Below, piece after piece: positions 45,250 to 51,268 of a stretch of 61,641 nucleotides of DNA. Each line of letters opens with the position of its first letter. The first letter of the stretch is position 1. Both the position numbers and the translations under genes were made by a program. A model generated the notes under the pieces. That model was not told where the DNA came from. It did no database searches and was given only the letters and a program-made list of their open reading frames with translations. Source of the stretch: a virus; the IMG/VR virus record IMGVR_UViG_3300049893_001527, positions 1-61,641 of that record; one strand, given 5' to 3'.

Positions 45250-45387
45250 ATGTTAGAAATCCATACCTATTATTTGGTTTTTGATTTTGTTCAAAAACCG
45301 GAACTTTCAACTAATGAGGTTTGGTATCAAATTCGATTGATTCATCAAAAGTATCCAGTTAAAATACAAACCGCTAAAGCAGAATAA
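45250..45387 (+). CDS. Small hypothetical protein, 45 residues
   Basis: ATG immediately follows the SLOG stop (TAAATG). Translation MLEIHTYYLVFDFVQKPELS and on to a lysine-rich end. Short and unrecognised, but coupled and bounded by a tRNA. Confidence 0.45.
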   Translation: MLEIHTYYLVFDFVQKPELSTNEVWYQIRLIHQKYPVKIQTAKAE

Positions 45388-45400
45388 ATTTAGCCTATAC

Positions 45401-45474
45401 AGGCTCATAGCTCAACTGGTTAGAGCACCTGCCTTATAAGCGGGAGGTTTCGGGTTCGAGCCCCGATGGGCCTA
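45401..45474 (+). tRNA. tRNA-Ile(TAT)
   Basis: Acceptor AGGCTCA/TGGGCCT, D stem GCTC/GAGC, anticodon stem CCTGC/GCGGG with loop CTTATAA, T stem TCGGG/CCCGA. Reads AUA, common in this genome. Confidence 0.9.
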
Positions 45475-45492
45475 ACAAACACGGAGACACAA

Positions 45493-45678
45493 ATGCTTAA
45501 TACTGGATTAAAGGCTTCTGAATTAATTAAACTTTTGCAGCAGTTTATAAAACAGCATGGTGACCAACAAGTATTTTGTGGTGGTACGGATTATCCGGGT
45601 GGAGTTAAGGATATTTTAGTAAACAAGTATGGCGATGCTTATACCCCTAAAGACGTATTTGTAATACGTCACCATTGA
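45493..45678 (+). CDS. Small hypothetical protein, 61 residues
   Basis: Starts at ATG 45493 behind GGAG. MLNTGLKASELIKLLQQFIKQ helix followed by a beta part (QQVFCGGTDYPGGVKDILV). Many phages carry related small proteins, but I could not name this one. Confidence 0.6.
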   Translation: MLNTGLKASELIKLLQQFIKQHGDQQVFCGGTDYPGGVKDILVNKYGDAYTPKDVFVIRHH

Positions 45679-45783
45679 GCTTGAAAATGAAGCACGCTCT
45701 AGTTTGCGTAGAACCATATAACGACAACATGGTGTATGCCGTTAAGGTGCCATTTATTACACAGTTTACAAAAAGCTTTCAAT

Positions 45784-45867
45784 GGAAAGTTAGCCTAATG
45801 GTAAGGCAAAGGTTTGCTACACCTTGGGGGTGAAAACTCCTTAAGAGTTCGATTCTCTTACTTTCCG
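45784..45867 (+). tRNA. tRNA-Ser(GCT)
   Basis: Acceptor GGAAAGT/ACTTTCC, D stem GCCT/AGGC, anticodon stem AAGGT/ACCTT with loop TTGCTAC, long variable arm, T stem AAGAG/CTCTT. Confidence 0.9.
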
Positions 45868-45868
45868 C

Positions 45869-45953
45869 AGGACTAATATTAGGTATAATTATTATTACGA
45901 TTTAATGACGATTAAATACGAATAATAAGAGGGTTCAAATCCCTTGAAGTCCT
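45869..45953 (+). other. Degenerate tRNA-like element with an AT-rich nested hairpin
   Basis: The ends pair (AGGACT/AGTCCT) and a T arm (GAGGG-TTCAAAT-CCCTT) is intact, but the middle is TTATTATT...AATAATAA enclosing ATTTAAT/ATTAAAT instead of normal D and anticodon arms. Could be a decayed tRNA or an insertion into one. Confidence 0.4.
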
Positions 45954-46019
45954 ATGTCAAGGCTTGGCGCATGATTTGGGCGGTCCCCGAATTAGGCTGG
46001 TTCGATTCCAGTAATCTGA
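45954..46019 (+). other. Degenerate tRNA-like element
   Basis: An intact T arm (GCTGG-TTCGATT-CCAGT) and GTCA/TGAC ends, but the acceptor has mismatches and no convincing anticodon loop could be drawn. Adjacent to the previous degenerate element. Confidence 0.3.
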
Positions 46020-46036
46020 CGTTAGAAGGAAAACAA

Positions 46037-46240
46037 ATGACACAACAAGAAATCCGTACTAAGTATAATGATTTAACCACTAAAATAAATAATTTAATGG
46101 CAGAAGTAAGGTCTTTACAATCCAGTTGTAAGCACCCGAATTACATTGAATACTCACACAGGGATTTTTGGGAAAAAACGTGTAGAGATTGTTGTTTGGT
46201 ATGGGATAATGTGTATAATACGATAGACGAGCCGGATTAA
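46037..46240 (+). CDS. Small coiled-coil zinc protein, family A copy 1
   Basis: 67 residues, ATG 46037 behind AAGGAAAAC. A coiled coil (QEIRTKYNDLTTKINNLMAEV) is followed by a C-x-H and C-x-x-C set (SSCKHPN and CRDCC), likely one zinc site. Related to 46393-46590 and 46624-46821. Its last 10 nt overlap the next tRNA gene. Confidence 0.7.
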   Translation: MTQQEIRTKYNDLTTKINNLMAEVRSLQSSCKHPNYIEYSHRDFWEKTCRDCCLVWDNVYNTIDEPD

Positions 46241-46301
46241 TTAAATGGTATAATACCTGCCTTGTAAACAGGTTTTCTCAGTTCGATTCTGAGATTCGGC
46301 A
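46231..46301 (+). tRNA. tRNA-Thr(TGT)
   Basis: Acceptor GCCGGAT/ATTCGGC, D stem ATTA/TAAT, loop CTTGTAA, T stem CTCAG/CTGAG. Its 5' end lies inside the coding end of the upstream gene. Confidence 0.9.
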
Positions 46302-46305
46302 ATGA

Positions 46306-46379
46306 CTGAGTGTAGCTCAATTTGGTAGAGCACTCGCTTTGGGAGCGAGGGGCTGTAGGTTCAAATCCTATCACTTAGA
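46306..46379 (+). tRNA. tRNA-Pro(TGG), copy 1
   Basis: Acceptor CTGAGTG/CACTTAG with the C1-G72 pair typical of Pro, anticodon stem CTCGC/GCGAG, loop TTTGGGA. Confidence 0.9.
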
Positions 46380-46392
46380 CTAGGGTATTACA

Positions 46393-46590
46393 ATGAAATC
46401 TCCAAAAGAAATCCGGCATGAATTCCAACGATTATGGTCTGAATTAGAATCCGTACATGACCGTATGGATTTACTTAGAAAAGAGTGTTCCCATATCAAT
46501 TGGGTAACAAACGAAACCGCTATAACAGAAGAAGGTCGTAAGGAAAAGTATTGTGATGATTGTGGTGAATACATAGGACAATTAGAATAA
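46393..46590 (+). CDS. Small coiled-coil zinc protein, family A copy 2
   Basis: 65 residues. Coiled coil (HEFQRLWSELESVHDRMDLL) then KECSHIN and YCDDCGEY, the same C-x-H-x-N ... C-x-x-C pattern as the neighbours. Confidence 0.7.
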   Translation: MKSPKEIRHEFQRLWSELESVHDRMDLLRKECSHINWVTNETAITEEGRKEKYCDDCGEYIGQLE

Positions 46591-46623
46591 CATTTAGCCG
46601 AATCACGGCTAAGGGAAATCGTT

Positions 46624-46821
46624 ATGAATACAGACAATAAATCAGATCCGACACAACTAAACGCAACACAAACTGCTTTATTTAAGGCAGCGTTCAACAA
46701 CGATAGTGATGCAGTTAAGTCAATACAAGACAATTGCTCCCACCATAATCAGAAGCAATTTGTGTTGGAATGGGGTAAGGTCGTTGAGTGGTGTGGTGAT
46801 TGTTATACAAGATTTAAATAA
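46624..46821 (+). CDS. Small zinc protein, family A copy 3
   Basis: 65 residues, ATG 46624 with AAGGGA upstream. Helical first half, then DNCSHHNQ and WCGDCYTRF: the third copy of the C-x-H ... C-x-x-C family. Confidence 0.68.
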   Translation: MNTDNKSDPTQLNATQTALFKAAFNNDSDAVKSIQDNCSHHNQKQFVLEWGKVVEWCGDCYTRFK

Positions 46822-46826
46822 ATTAT

Positions 46827-46901
46827 CGGGGAGTGGCCCAGTCTGGTTAGGGCTCCTGTTTTGGAAACAGGAAGTCGCAGGTTCGAATCCTGCCTCCCCG
46901 A
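46827..46901 (+). tRNA. tRNA-Pro(TGG), copy 2
   Basis: Acceptor CGGGGAG/CTCCCCG, D stem GCCC/GGGC, anticodon stem CCTGT/ACAGG, loop TTTGGAA. Same anticodon as copy 1 but a different body, so not a recent duplicate. Confidence 0.85.
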
Positions 46902-46911
46902 CTGTAGTAAT

Positions 46912-46999
46912 GGAAAAGTGGCAGAATGGTTGATTGCAACGGTCTTGAAAATCGTAGCTGGCTAACGCTGGCTTGTGGGTTCGAATCCTACCTTTTCCG
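46912..46999 (+). tRNA. tRNA-Ser(TGA)
   Basis: Acceptor GGAAAAG/CTTTTCC, anticodon stem ACGGT/ATCGT with loop CTTGAAA, long variable arm, T stem GTGGG/CCTAC. Confidence 0.88.
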
Positions 47000-47002
47000 C
47001 TT

Positions 47003-47073
47003 GGGCTCCTAGTATAATGGGATTATGTTGGCTTTGCAAGCCGAAGACAAGGGTTCGATTCCCTTGGGGTCCA
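47003..47073 (+). tRNA. tRNA-Ala(TGC)
   Basis: Acceptor GGGCTCC/GGGGTCC (two wobble pairs), anticodon stem TTGGC/GCCGA, loop TTTGCAA. Confidence 0.88.
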
Positions 47074-47114
47074 CTTTATGTAGTTGGTTAGTAAAACCTT
47101 AAAGGAAAATCAAA

Positions 47115-47633
47115 ATGACCCCAATTGAATACTTAGCTAAAATTACCCAACACGTATTGGTGCGGATACTTGCTGAACCATCATATGATTTTAGTCCACC
47201 AGATGTTCAAACAGTTGCGATTCAGGATTTGCAAGCTTTGGCTGATGAAGCTACGGAACAAGGTAACGCTTTGGTGGTTCAGTCAGTTTTGCCGCATGAA
47301 ATGTGTGTGTTAATGTTGGATTTCAAAACCCCTCATTTGGACGAAGGGGAATTGGTGCGATTATTGAGCCAAAACAAACTTGAAGGAGCTTTGTTTAGAA
47401 CCAATAATTCTTATCATTTTTATGGAAATAAAATGTTGTCTCACGAAGTTTATTACCGCGAGATTCTTCAATTAGTAGGAGTAACCATAAATGATCAACC
47501 CATTCTAGACCTAAAGCACGTTTCGATTTCTGCTAAAAGAAGAATGGCTGGTCTAAGGGTTAATGCGGCTTGGGGTAAGCGGGTGCCAAAATTTGTCACT
47601 AATTTACCTACATTAAGTGGGTTCAAATGGTAG
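47115..47633 (+). CDS. Hypothetical protein, 172 residues
   Basis: ATG 47115 with AAAGGA. Alpha/beta fold with a conserved-looking LFRTNNSYHFYG in the centre, then DLKHVSISAKRRMAGLRVNAAWGKRVPKFV. The RTxxxYHFY pattern recalls small primase/nuclease-like proteins of phages, but the catalytic acids are not clear, so no function is assigned. Confidence 0.65.
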   Translation: MTPIEYLAKITQHVLVRILAEPSYDFSPPDVQTVAIQDLQALADEATEQGNALVVQSVLPHEMCVLMLDFKTPHLDEGELVRLLSQNKLEGALFRTNNSYHFYGNKMLSHEVYYREILQLVGVTINDQPILDLKHVSISAKRRMAGLRVNAAWGKRVPKFVTNLPTLSGFKW

Positions 47634-47642
47634 TAGCAGTAC

Positions 47643-47713
47643 GCGGAGCTAGTTCAATGGTAGAATGTTAGTCTTCCAAACTAAGGATAAGGGTTCGATT
47701 CCCTTGCTCCGCG
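47643..47713 (+). tRNA. tRNA-Gly(TCC)
   Basis: Acceptor GCGGAGC/GCTCCGC, anticodon stem TTAGT/ACTAA, loop CTTCCAA. Confidence 0.92.
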
Positions 47714-47719
47714 AGGGTT

Positions 47720-47769
47720 TCAATTAACCAAATAATGCTTCGCGCGGGGCTTATTTTGGGAATAATTGA
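47720..47769 (+). other. Strong hairpin between tRNA genes
   Basis: TCAATTA/TAATTGA encloses CCAAATAA/TTATTTTGG and a GC-rich tip. It sits in a 129-nt stretch without a gene between two tRNAs and may guide processing or form a small RNA. Confidence 0.45.
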
Positions 47770-47842
47770 TTAAATACGTTCTAGTGAATATACGGCCCGG
47801 AGGGTTAGTATATAAGGTGCAATTCCTTACGTGGCCCTTATC

Positions 47843-47914
47843 AGGGAAAATAGTTCAACGGTAGAACTATCGGCCGATTACCGATAAATGTAGGTTCGAC
47901 TCCTACTTTTCCTA
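47843..47914 (+). tRNA. tRNA-like gene, apparent anticodon GAT with C33
   Basis: Acceptor AGGGAAA/TTTTCCT, D arm AGTTC/GAACT, T arm GTAGG-TTCGACT-CCTAC and a perfect ATCGG/CCGAT anticodon stem. The loop is CCGATTA, with C at position 33 and T at 37 instead of the invariant U33 and a purine, so its decoding is doubtful. Confidence 0.6.
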
Positions 47915-47915
47915 T

Positions 47916-47987
47916 GTGATTGAAACCAAATGGCTAGGTGTTGGTTTGTGAAGCCAATTTTAGCGGGTTCGATTCCCGTCAATCACA
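47916..47987 (+). tRNA. tRNA-His(GTG)
   Basis: Acceptor GTGATTG/CAATCAC, anticodon stem TTGGT/GCCAA, loop TTGTGAA. The D stem is short (ACC/GGT). Confidence 0.85.
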
Positions 47988-47998
47988 CAGGAGTAAAT

Positions 47999-48217
47999 AT
48001 GACTAGAGAAGAATTAGTGGAATTGATGAAAGCTTTAAGAGAAATCCGTGATCGGGTTCAAGAAATAAATAATGAATTAGACGAGGTTTTGGCTGGTTTA
48101 GACCGTGAACACGTTATACATAAAATTTGGGAAATATCCCCTCCCCGCCACAAACCACCATGCGTGGATGGTGAAATCTGTACGTGTGGACTTCGTGGAT
48201 TAAAGCATTTGTTATAA
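47999..48217 (+). CDS. Small coiled-coil hypothetical protein, 72 residues
   Basis: ATG 47999 behind GGAG. Helix MTREELVELMKALREIRDRV and on, then a C-terminal cluster PPCVDGEICTCGLRG with three Cys. Function unknown. Confidence 0.62.
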   Translation: MTREELVELMKALREIRDRVQEINNELDEVLAGLDREHVIHKIWEISPPRHKPPCVDGEICTCGLRGLKHLL

Positions 48218-48220
48218 AAA

Positions 48221-48291
48221 GCGCCTATAATTAAATGGTATAATACCGGTTTTACACACCGGGTTTCCAAGTTCAATTCTTGGTGGGCGCA
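48221..48291 (+). tRNA. tRNA-Val(TAC)
   Basis: Acceptor GCGCCTA/TGGGCGC, anticodon stem CCGGT/ACCGG, loop TTTACAC. Confidence 0.9.
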
Positions 48292-48303
48292 AGAGGAAAT
48301 AAA

Positions 48304-48798
48304 ATGTTTGACAAGTGTAACGATATTGGTTCGTTAAAAGAGTGGTTGAAAAGGTATTTTTGTATTGAATTACAACAAGACGAACTAGAGTTCGTTTGGT
48401 CAATTTACGGTAACTCAGCCCCCAAAGAATTAGTATTACCGGAGCATTTTGATAAAAACACCGTGCCGTTGGTGGTATCAATGGTTTATTTGTTTCATTT
48501 TGATTGTGACGTTAGTTTCTTTTGTTTGACACGTTACTATGTAATTAACCAAATTAAAAAGCGTTTATTGTTGACCAATTGTGCAACAATCGGTAATAAG
48601 CGGGTATCTGTCCAAAAACCTAATAGAACAAACAATATTAGGTTTATATTAAACTATGCTAGTGGACTTGGCATCGAACATACCCCGTTGGTAATTGTTA
48701 ATGGAATGTTTGGGTGTGACGAACGGTGGTTAGATGAAATGAAATTAGTGGCTTGTTCCAAAGGGGGATTAGCTCCCTTGGTTTTAATGATGACGTAA
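48304..48798 (+). CDS. Degenerate paralogue of the terminase ATPase domain
   Basis: 164 residues, ATG 48304 (GAGGAAAT upstream). It aligns in order with residues 15-235 of the large terminase at 10505-12409: SLKEWLKRY with SLKRWIKIY, LEFVWSIY with MDLLWEIY, YLFHFDCDV with CLFHLRRSV, GNKRVSV with NNKRTVEI, IEHTPLVIV with SEHVPFMVL and APLVLMMT with VPITLMIS. The Walker A lysine region is gone and Walker B DELD is VNGM. A non-catalytic terminase-like protein, intact as an ORF. Confidence 0.7.
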   Translation: MFDKCNDIGSLKEWLKRYFCIELQQDELEFVWSIYGNSAPKELVLPEHFDKNTVPLVVSMVYLFHFDCDVSFFCLTRYYVINQIKKRLLLTNCATIGNKRVSVQKPNRTNNIRFILNYASGLGIEHTPLVIVNGMFGCDERWLDEMKLVACSKGGLAPLVLMMT

Positions 48799-48802
48799 TA
48801 AT

Positions 48803-48877
48803 GGTCCCGCAGTTTAATTGGATATGAATACTTGGTTACGACCCAAGAGAATGTGAGTTCGACTCTCACCGGGACCA
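48803..48877 (+). tRNA. tRNA-Arg(ACG)
   Basis: Acceptor GGTCCCG/CGGGACC, anticodon stem CTTGG/CCAAG, loop TTACGAC, T stem GTGAG/CTCAC. Confidence 0.9.
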
Positions 48878-48878
48878 C

Positions 48879-48907
48879 TTGACACCCCCGTAGGACCGTG
48901 GTAGGGT
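48879..48907 (+). promoter_or_regulatory. Second sigma70-like promoter in the RNA island
   Basis: TTGACA (48879-48884), 17-nt spacer ending TGG, TAGGGT (48902-48907): almost the same as at 44401. The next ATG (48915) is 13 nt from the first base of the -10, so its message would be leaderless. Confidence 0.7.
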
Positions 48908-48914
48908 ACTGAAC

Positions 48915-49205
48915 ATGACGACGCGAACACCGGAAGCTGACCTAGACTTACTTAGGGTGGAACTAGCGAATTTAAGTATGGGGGAACACTTGGTAGTACA
49001 AACCAACATGGTTTTTACGGTAAGTTATTGTCAAATGTATGACACCATAGATGTTGCGATAGAAGAACGTGACGGTAAATACCCATCAAAAGTTAACCAT
49101 TTAGTTAAGCAATACGAAGCCAAATTGGCCAAATTTAAGGCCAAAATTGAACGTTTTTGTAAAAAGCATGGTTGGACCGAAGAAGACGTATGGGGTAATT
49201 TATAA
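48915..49205 (+). CDS. Small protein, family B copy 1, probably leaderless
   Basis: 96 residues. A beta-rich first half (GEHLVVQTNMVFTVSYCQMYD) is followed by a coiled coil (HLVKQYEAKLAKFKAKIERF) and the ending KKHGWTEEDVWGNL. No Shine-Dalgarno site; the predicted transcription start coincides with the ATG. Shares its plan with 49394-49675 and 49710-50045. Confidence 0.68.
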   Translation: MTTRTPEADLDLLRVELANLSMGEHLVVQTNMVFTVSYCQMYDTIDVAIEERDGKYPSKVNHLVKQYEAKLAKFKAKIERFCKKHGWTEEDVWGNL

Positions 49206-49211
49206 AGGTAG

Positions 49212-49284
49212 GCATCCATAGCTCAATTGGTAGAGCATTCGGCTTTTAACCGAGCGGTTGGGGGTTCGATTCCCTCTGGATGCA
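49212..49284 (+). tRNA. tRNA-Lys(TTT)
   Basis: Acceptor GCATCCA/TGGATGC, D stem GCTC/GAGC, anticodon stem TTCGG/CCGAG, loop CTTTTAA. Confidence 0.92.
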
Positions 49285-49288
49285 ATAA

Positions 49289-49370
49289 GGGTTTGTTGAC
49301 GATAAGGTTAGCGAAGCAGTCTGTAAAACTGCTGCCTTTGGCCAACTCGGTTCAAGTCCGAGCAGACCCA
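49289..49370 (+). tRNA. tRNA-Tyr(GTA)
   Basis: Acceptor GGGTTTG/CAGACCC, anticodon stem GCAGT/ACTGC, loop CTGTAAA, long variable arm, T stem CTCGG/CCGAG. Confidence 0.9.
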
Positions 49371-49393
49371 TAATGATGCGATAAGGATAAAAA

Positions 49394-49675
49394 ATGGCTA
49401 AAAAAATATATTACACAGACCTTTTAGAAACTTACCTTGCTTTATCCCAAGTAAGACGAGTAAGTTGTTTTGAAATCAAATGGACAGAATTAACCAACGT
49501 GGAAATCACGCAAACCCGTACTTTGGCCGAAGCTAGAGCCAAAGCTAAGAAAACACAAAAAAACTTAAGTCGTAAGATTGAAAGACTAGTAAAACAAGTT
49601 CAATCCTATGCCGCAGAAAAAAAAATGACAGAATTGAATGTCTGGTCAATGTTAGCTGATGACGCTGCTTTATAA
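49394..49675 (+). CDS. Small protein, family B copy 2
   Basis: 93 residues, AAGGAT upstream of ATG 49394. Beta part (VRRVSCFEIKWTELTNVEI), coiled coil (RKIERLVKQVQSYAAEKK) and the ending MTELNVWSML, parallel to copy 1. Confidence 0.68.
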   Translation: MAKKIYYTDLLETYLALSQVRRVSCFEIKWTELTNVEITQTRTLAEARAKAKKTQKNLSRKIERLVKQVQSYAAEKKMTELNVWSMLADDAAL

Positions 49676-49709
49676 GACAGTCTGCAATCCCAACCAAAGG
49701 AATAATACA

Positions 49710-50045
49710 ATGTCAACCCTAGCCAAAATTGCTTGTACGAAATGTGGTTGTAATAAAGAAATCAACCTAGCAAAGTTTGATGGTTTTGATGAACTTTTAA
49801 AAGAGTTCGAAGAACTAAGTAAAGGCGAATACGTAAAAATTCCCGGGGTAGTTGAGTACAAGATTTGTTGGGAAGAAGGTATGGAATGTAGTTCAAATGA
49901 GATCGAAGCTATGATTGACGTTAAGGCTTTAAAGCAAGCTAGGTTAAAGTTTAATAAAAAAATCAAGGCTTTTGAGCAAAAACTAATCAAATTTGCTAAA
50001 AGGCATGGGCTAGAACCCCAAACCGTTTGGGATATAATTATTTAA
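49710..50045 (+). CDS. Small zinc-ribbon protein, family B copy 3
   Basis: 111 residues from ATG 49710 with AAAGGA upstream. An added N-terminal CTKCGC, then the family plan: VVEYKICWEEGMECSSNEIE, helix KFNKKIKAFEQKLIKFAK and RHGLEPQTVWDIII. The KxHG-x4-5-VW end is common to the three copies. Confidence 0.7.
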   Translation: MSTLAKIACTKCGCNKEINLAKFDGFDELLKEFEELSKGEYVKIPGVVEYKICWEEGMECSSNEIEAMIDVKALKQARLKFNKKIKAFEQKLIKFAKRHGLEPQTVWDIII

Positions 50046-50050
50046 GATTG

Positions 50051-50122
50051 TGCGGGGTAGTGAAATGGTTATCACATTAGACTCATACTCTAAGGTTGGC
50101 GGTTCAATTCCGCCCCCCGCAA
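50051..50122 (+). tRNA. tRNA-Met(CAT)
   Basis: Acceptor TGCGGGG/CCCCGCA, D stem GTGA/TCAC, anticodon stem TTAGA/TCTAA, loop CTCATAC. The paired 1-72 and absent GGG/CCC stem rule against an initiator; tRNA-Ile2 with modified C34 cannot be excluded. Confidence 0.85.
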
Positions 50123-50131
50123 AGGAATAAC

Positions 50132-50389
50132 ATGGAACGTTTTAAAACAGAAAACTTTGCAAGACTCGGCAAAACTTGTGCTAGGTGTGGTGAAATTGCC
50201 TATAGCGGAATCAGGGATACCGAAACCCCGGGTTTGTTTGTGCATATTAATCGGCTTATTTGTGACAGATCGTTAGATGAACAAAATCGGGAACTTGACA
50301 AGGCGTGGGACGAGGGGTATAGTGAAGGCCACGATGAAGGGTACGATGAAGGGTATGAAGATGGTGTCGCAGCTAACAAGGATGATTGA
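50132..50389 (+). CDS. Small CxxC protein with a DEGY-type acidic repeat
   Basis: 85 residues, AAAGGA then ATG 50132. Contains TCARCGE (a CxxC pair) and a C-terminal tail with repeats EGYSEGHDEGYDEGYEDG. Function unknown. Confidence 0.65.
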   Translation: MERFKTENFARLGKTCARCGEIAYSGIRDTETPGLFVHINRLICDRSLDEQNRELDKAWDEGYSEGHDEGYDEGYEDGVAANKDD

Positions 50390-50401
50390 GTAATGTAGTA
50401 T

Positions 50402-50473
50402 TGATAGGTAGCCTAATGGCCGGGCGCGTAACTGTTAATTACGAATATGGTGGTTCGAGTCCACCCCTATCAG
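50402..50473 (+). tRNA. tRNA-Asn(GTT)
   Basis: Acceptor TGATAGG/CCTATCA, anticodon stem CGTAA/TTACG, loop CTGTTAA, T stem GGTGG/CCACC. Confidence 0.9.
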
Positions 50474-50518
50474 CTATAATCTTTTGCATAACAGGTGGTG
50501 TTATGCAAAAGATTATAG
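50474..50518 (+). promoter_or_regulatory. 19-bp perfect hairpin sequestering the start codon of the HNH gene
   Basis: CTATAATCTTTTGCATAAC (50474-50492) is fully complementary to 50500-50518 across a 7-nt loop AGGTGGT. The loop holds the Shine-Dalgarno site; the ATG (50503) is in the right arm. It starts on the base after the tRNA-Asn discriminator. Confidence 0.92.
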
Positions 50519-50967
50519 AAAAAGAATGCAAAAAACATGGTTTGTCGGTATTTGTATTTGAGTTGGGTTCTAAAAGATATAGATGCAAAAAGTGCAGGGC
50601 TCAATCAGTAATGAATACCAGAAGAAACGCAAAGAAACGATTGTTGGAAGTTTTTGGAAATAAGTGTTGTATTTGTGGTTATTTTAAATGTTTGGGGGCA
50701 TTAGAATTTCACCACGTTGATTCTATGACTAAAAATTTTTCTATTTCTAGTTCTAAAGCCAATACCAGATCGTTAAAGGTCAAGATGAAAGAAGCGCAAA
50801 AATGTTTAGTTCTTTGCGCTAATTGTCATAGAGAAGTTGAGTCTGGCTTAATTTTAAAAGAAGTTTTAGTAGAAAAATTACAATTAAGGGTTTTGGATGA
50901 ACTGAAGTTTTCTGAACTTGGCTCAAACACAAAAGTGCCGAATTTACAAACTGACACAAATTCGTAG
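50503..50967 (+). CDS. HNH homing-type endonuclease
   Basis: 154 residues. Zinc-bound HNH core: CCICGYFKCLGALEFHHVD (CxxC, then HH with the catalytic His) and CLVLCANCHREVESG (CxxCH). An N-terminal CKKC pair precedes it. Free-standing HNH genes near tRNA genes in phages are usually homing endonucleases that spread themselves with the flanking DNA. The ATG is held in a hairpin (50474-50518), a known way of delaying expression of such genes. Confidence 0.88.
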   Translation: MQKIIEKECKKHGLSVFVFELGSKRYRCKKCRAQSVMNTRRNAKKRLLEVFGNKCCICGYFKCLGALEFHHVDSMTKNFSISSSKANTRSLKVKMKEAQKCLVLCANCHREVESGLILKEVLVEKLQLRVLDELKFSELGSNTKVPNLQTDTNS

Positions 50968-50986
50968 TCCCACAAAGGAGTTTTGG

Positions 50987-51256
50987 ATGAAAACTAAAGT
51001 TTTTGTTGTGGAACGTCTTTATTGTAAATCATTGGTGCCAGATTTGTTGGAGGTTTGTGATTCGGTTGAGGCTGGTATGGCTGTAGTTAACCGGAAAATA
51101 GCTGAAACTGGCGAATCCGCACTTTTTAAGAAAGTACATGATGATTGTGGTCGAATAGAGGTTAGGTTACACACACAACATTATTTTTATTGCATCAACG
51201 AATATCCACTAATGTCAATTAATGACATACCACCCGTTGAACCCGTAGTACCATAA
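50987..51256 (+). CDS. Small hypothetical protein, 89 residues
   Basis: ATG 50987 with AAAGGAG. Alpha/beta (KVFVVERLYCKSLVPDLLEV, EVRLHTQHYFYCINEYPL). No family recognised. Confidence 0.65.
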   Translation: MKTKVFVVERLYCKSLVPDLLEVCDSVEAGMAVVNRKIAETGESALFKKVHDDCGRIEVRLHTQHYFYCINEYPLMSINDIPPVEPVVP

Positions 51257-51268
51257 AGGAATATCCAA

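Noticed and set aside
45687-45833. 48-codon reading frame MKHALVCVEPYNDN running into tRNA-Ser
   Set aside because: It has no good ribosome-binding site and ends inside the tRNA gene, so its last third is tRNA sequence; a genuine small gene cannot be excluded.
47797-47842. tRNA-like stem GGCCC...TAAGG-TGCAATT-CCTTA...GGCCC
   Set aside because: Resembles a T arm, but ends do not pair as an acceptor and there is no anticodon arm.
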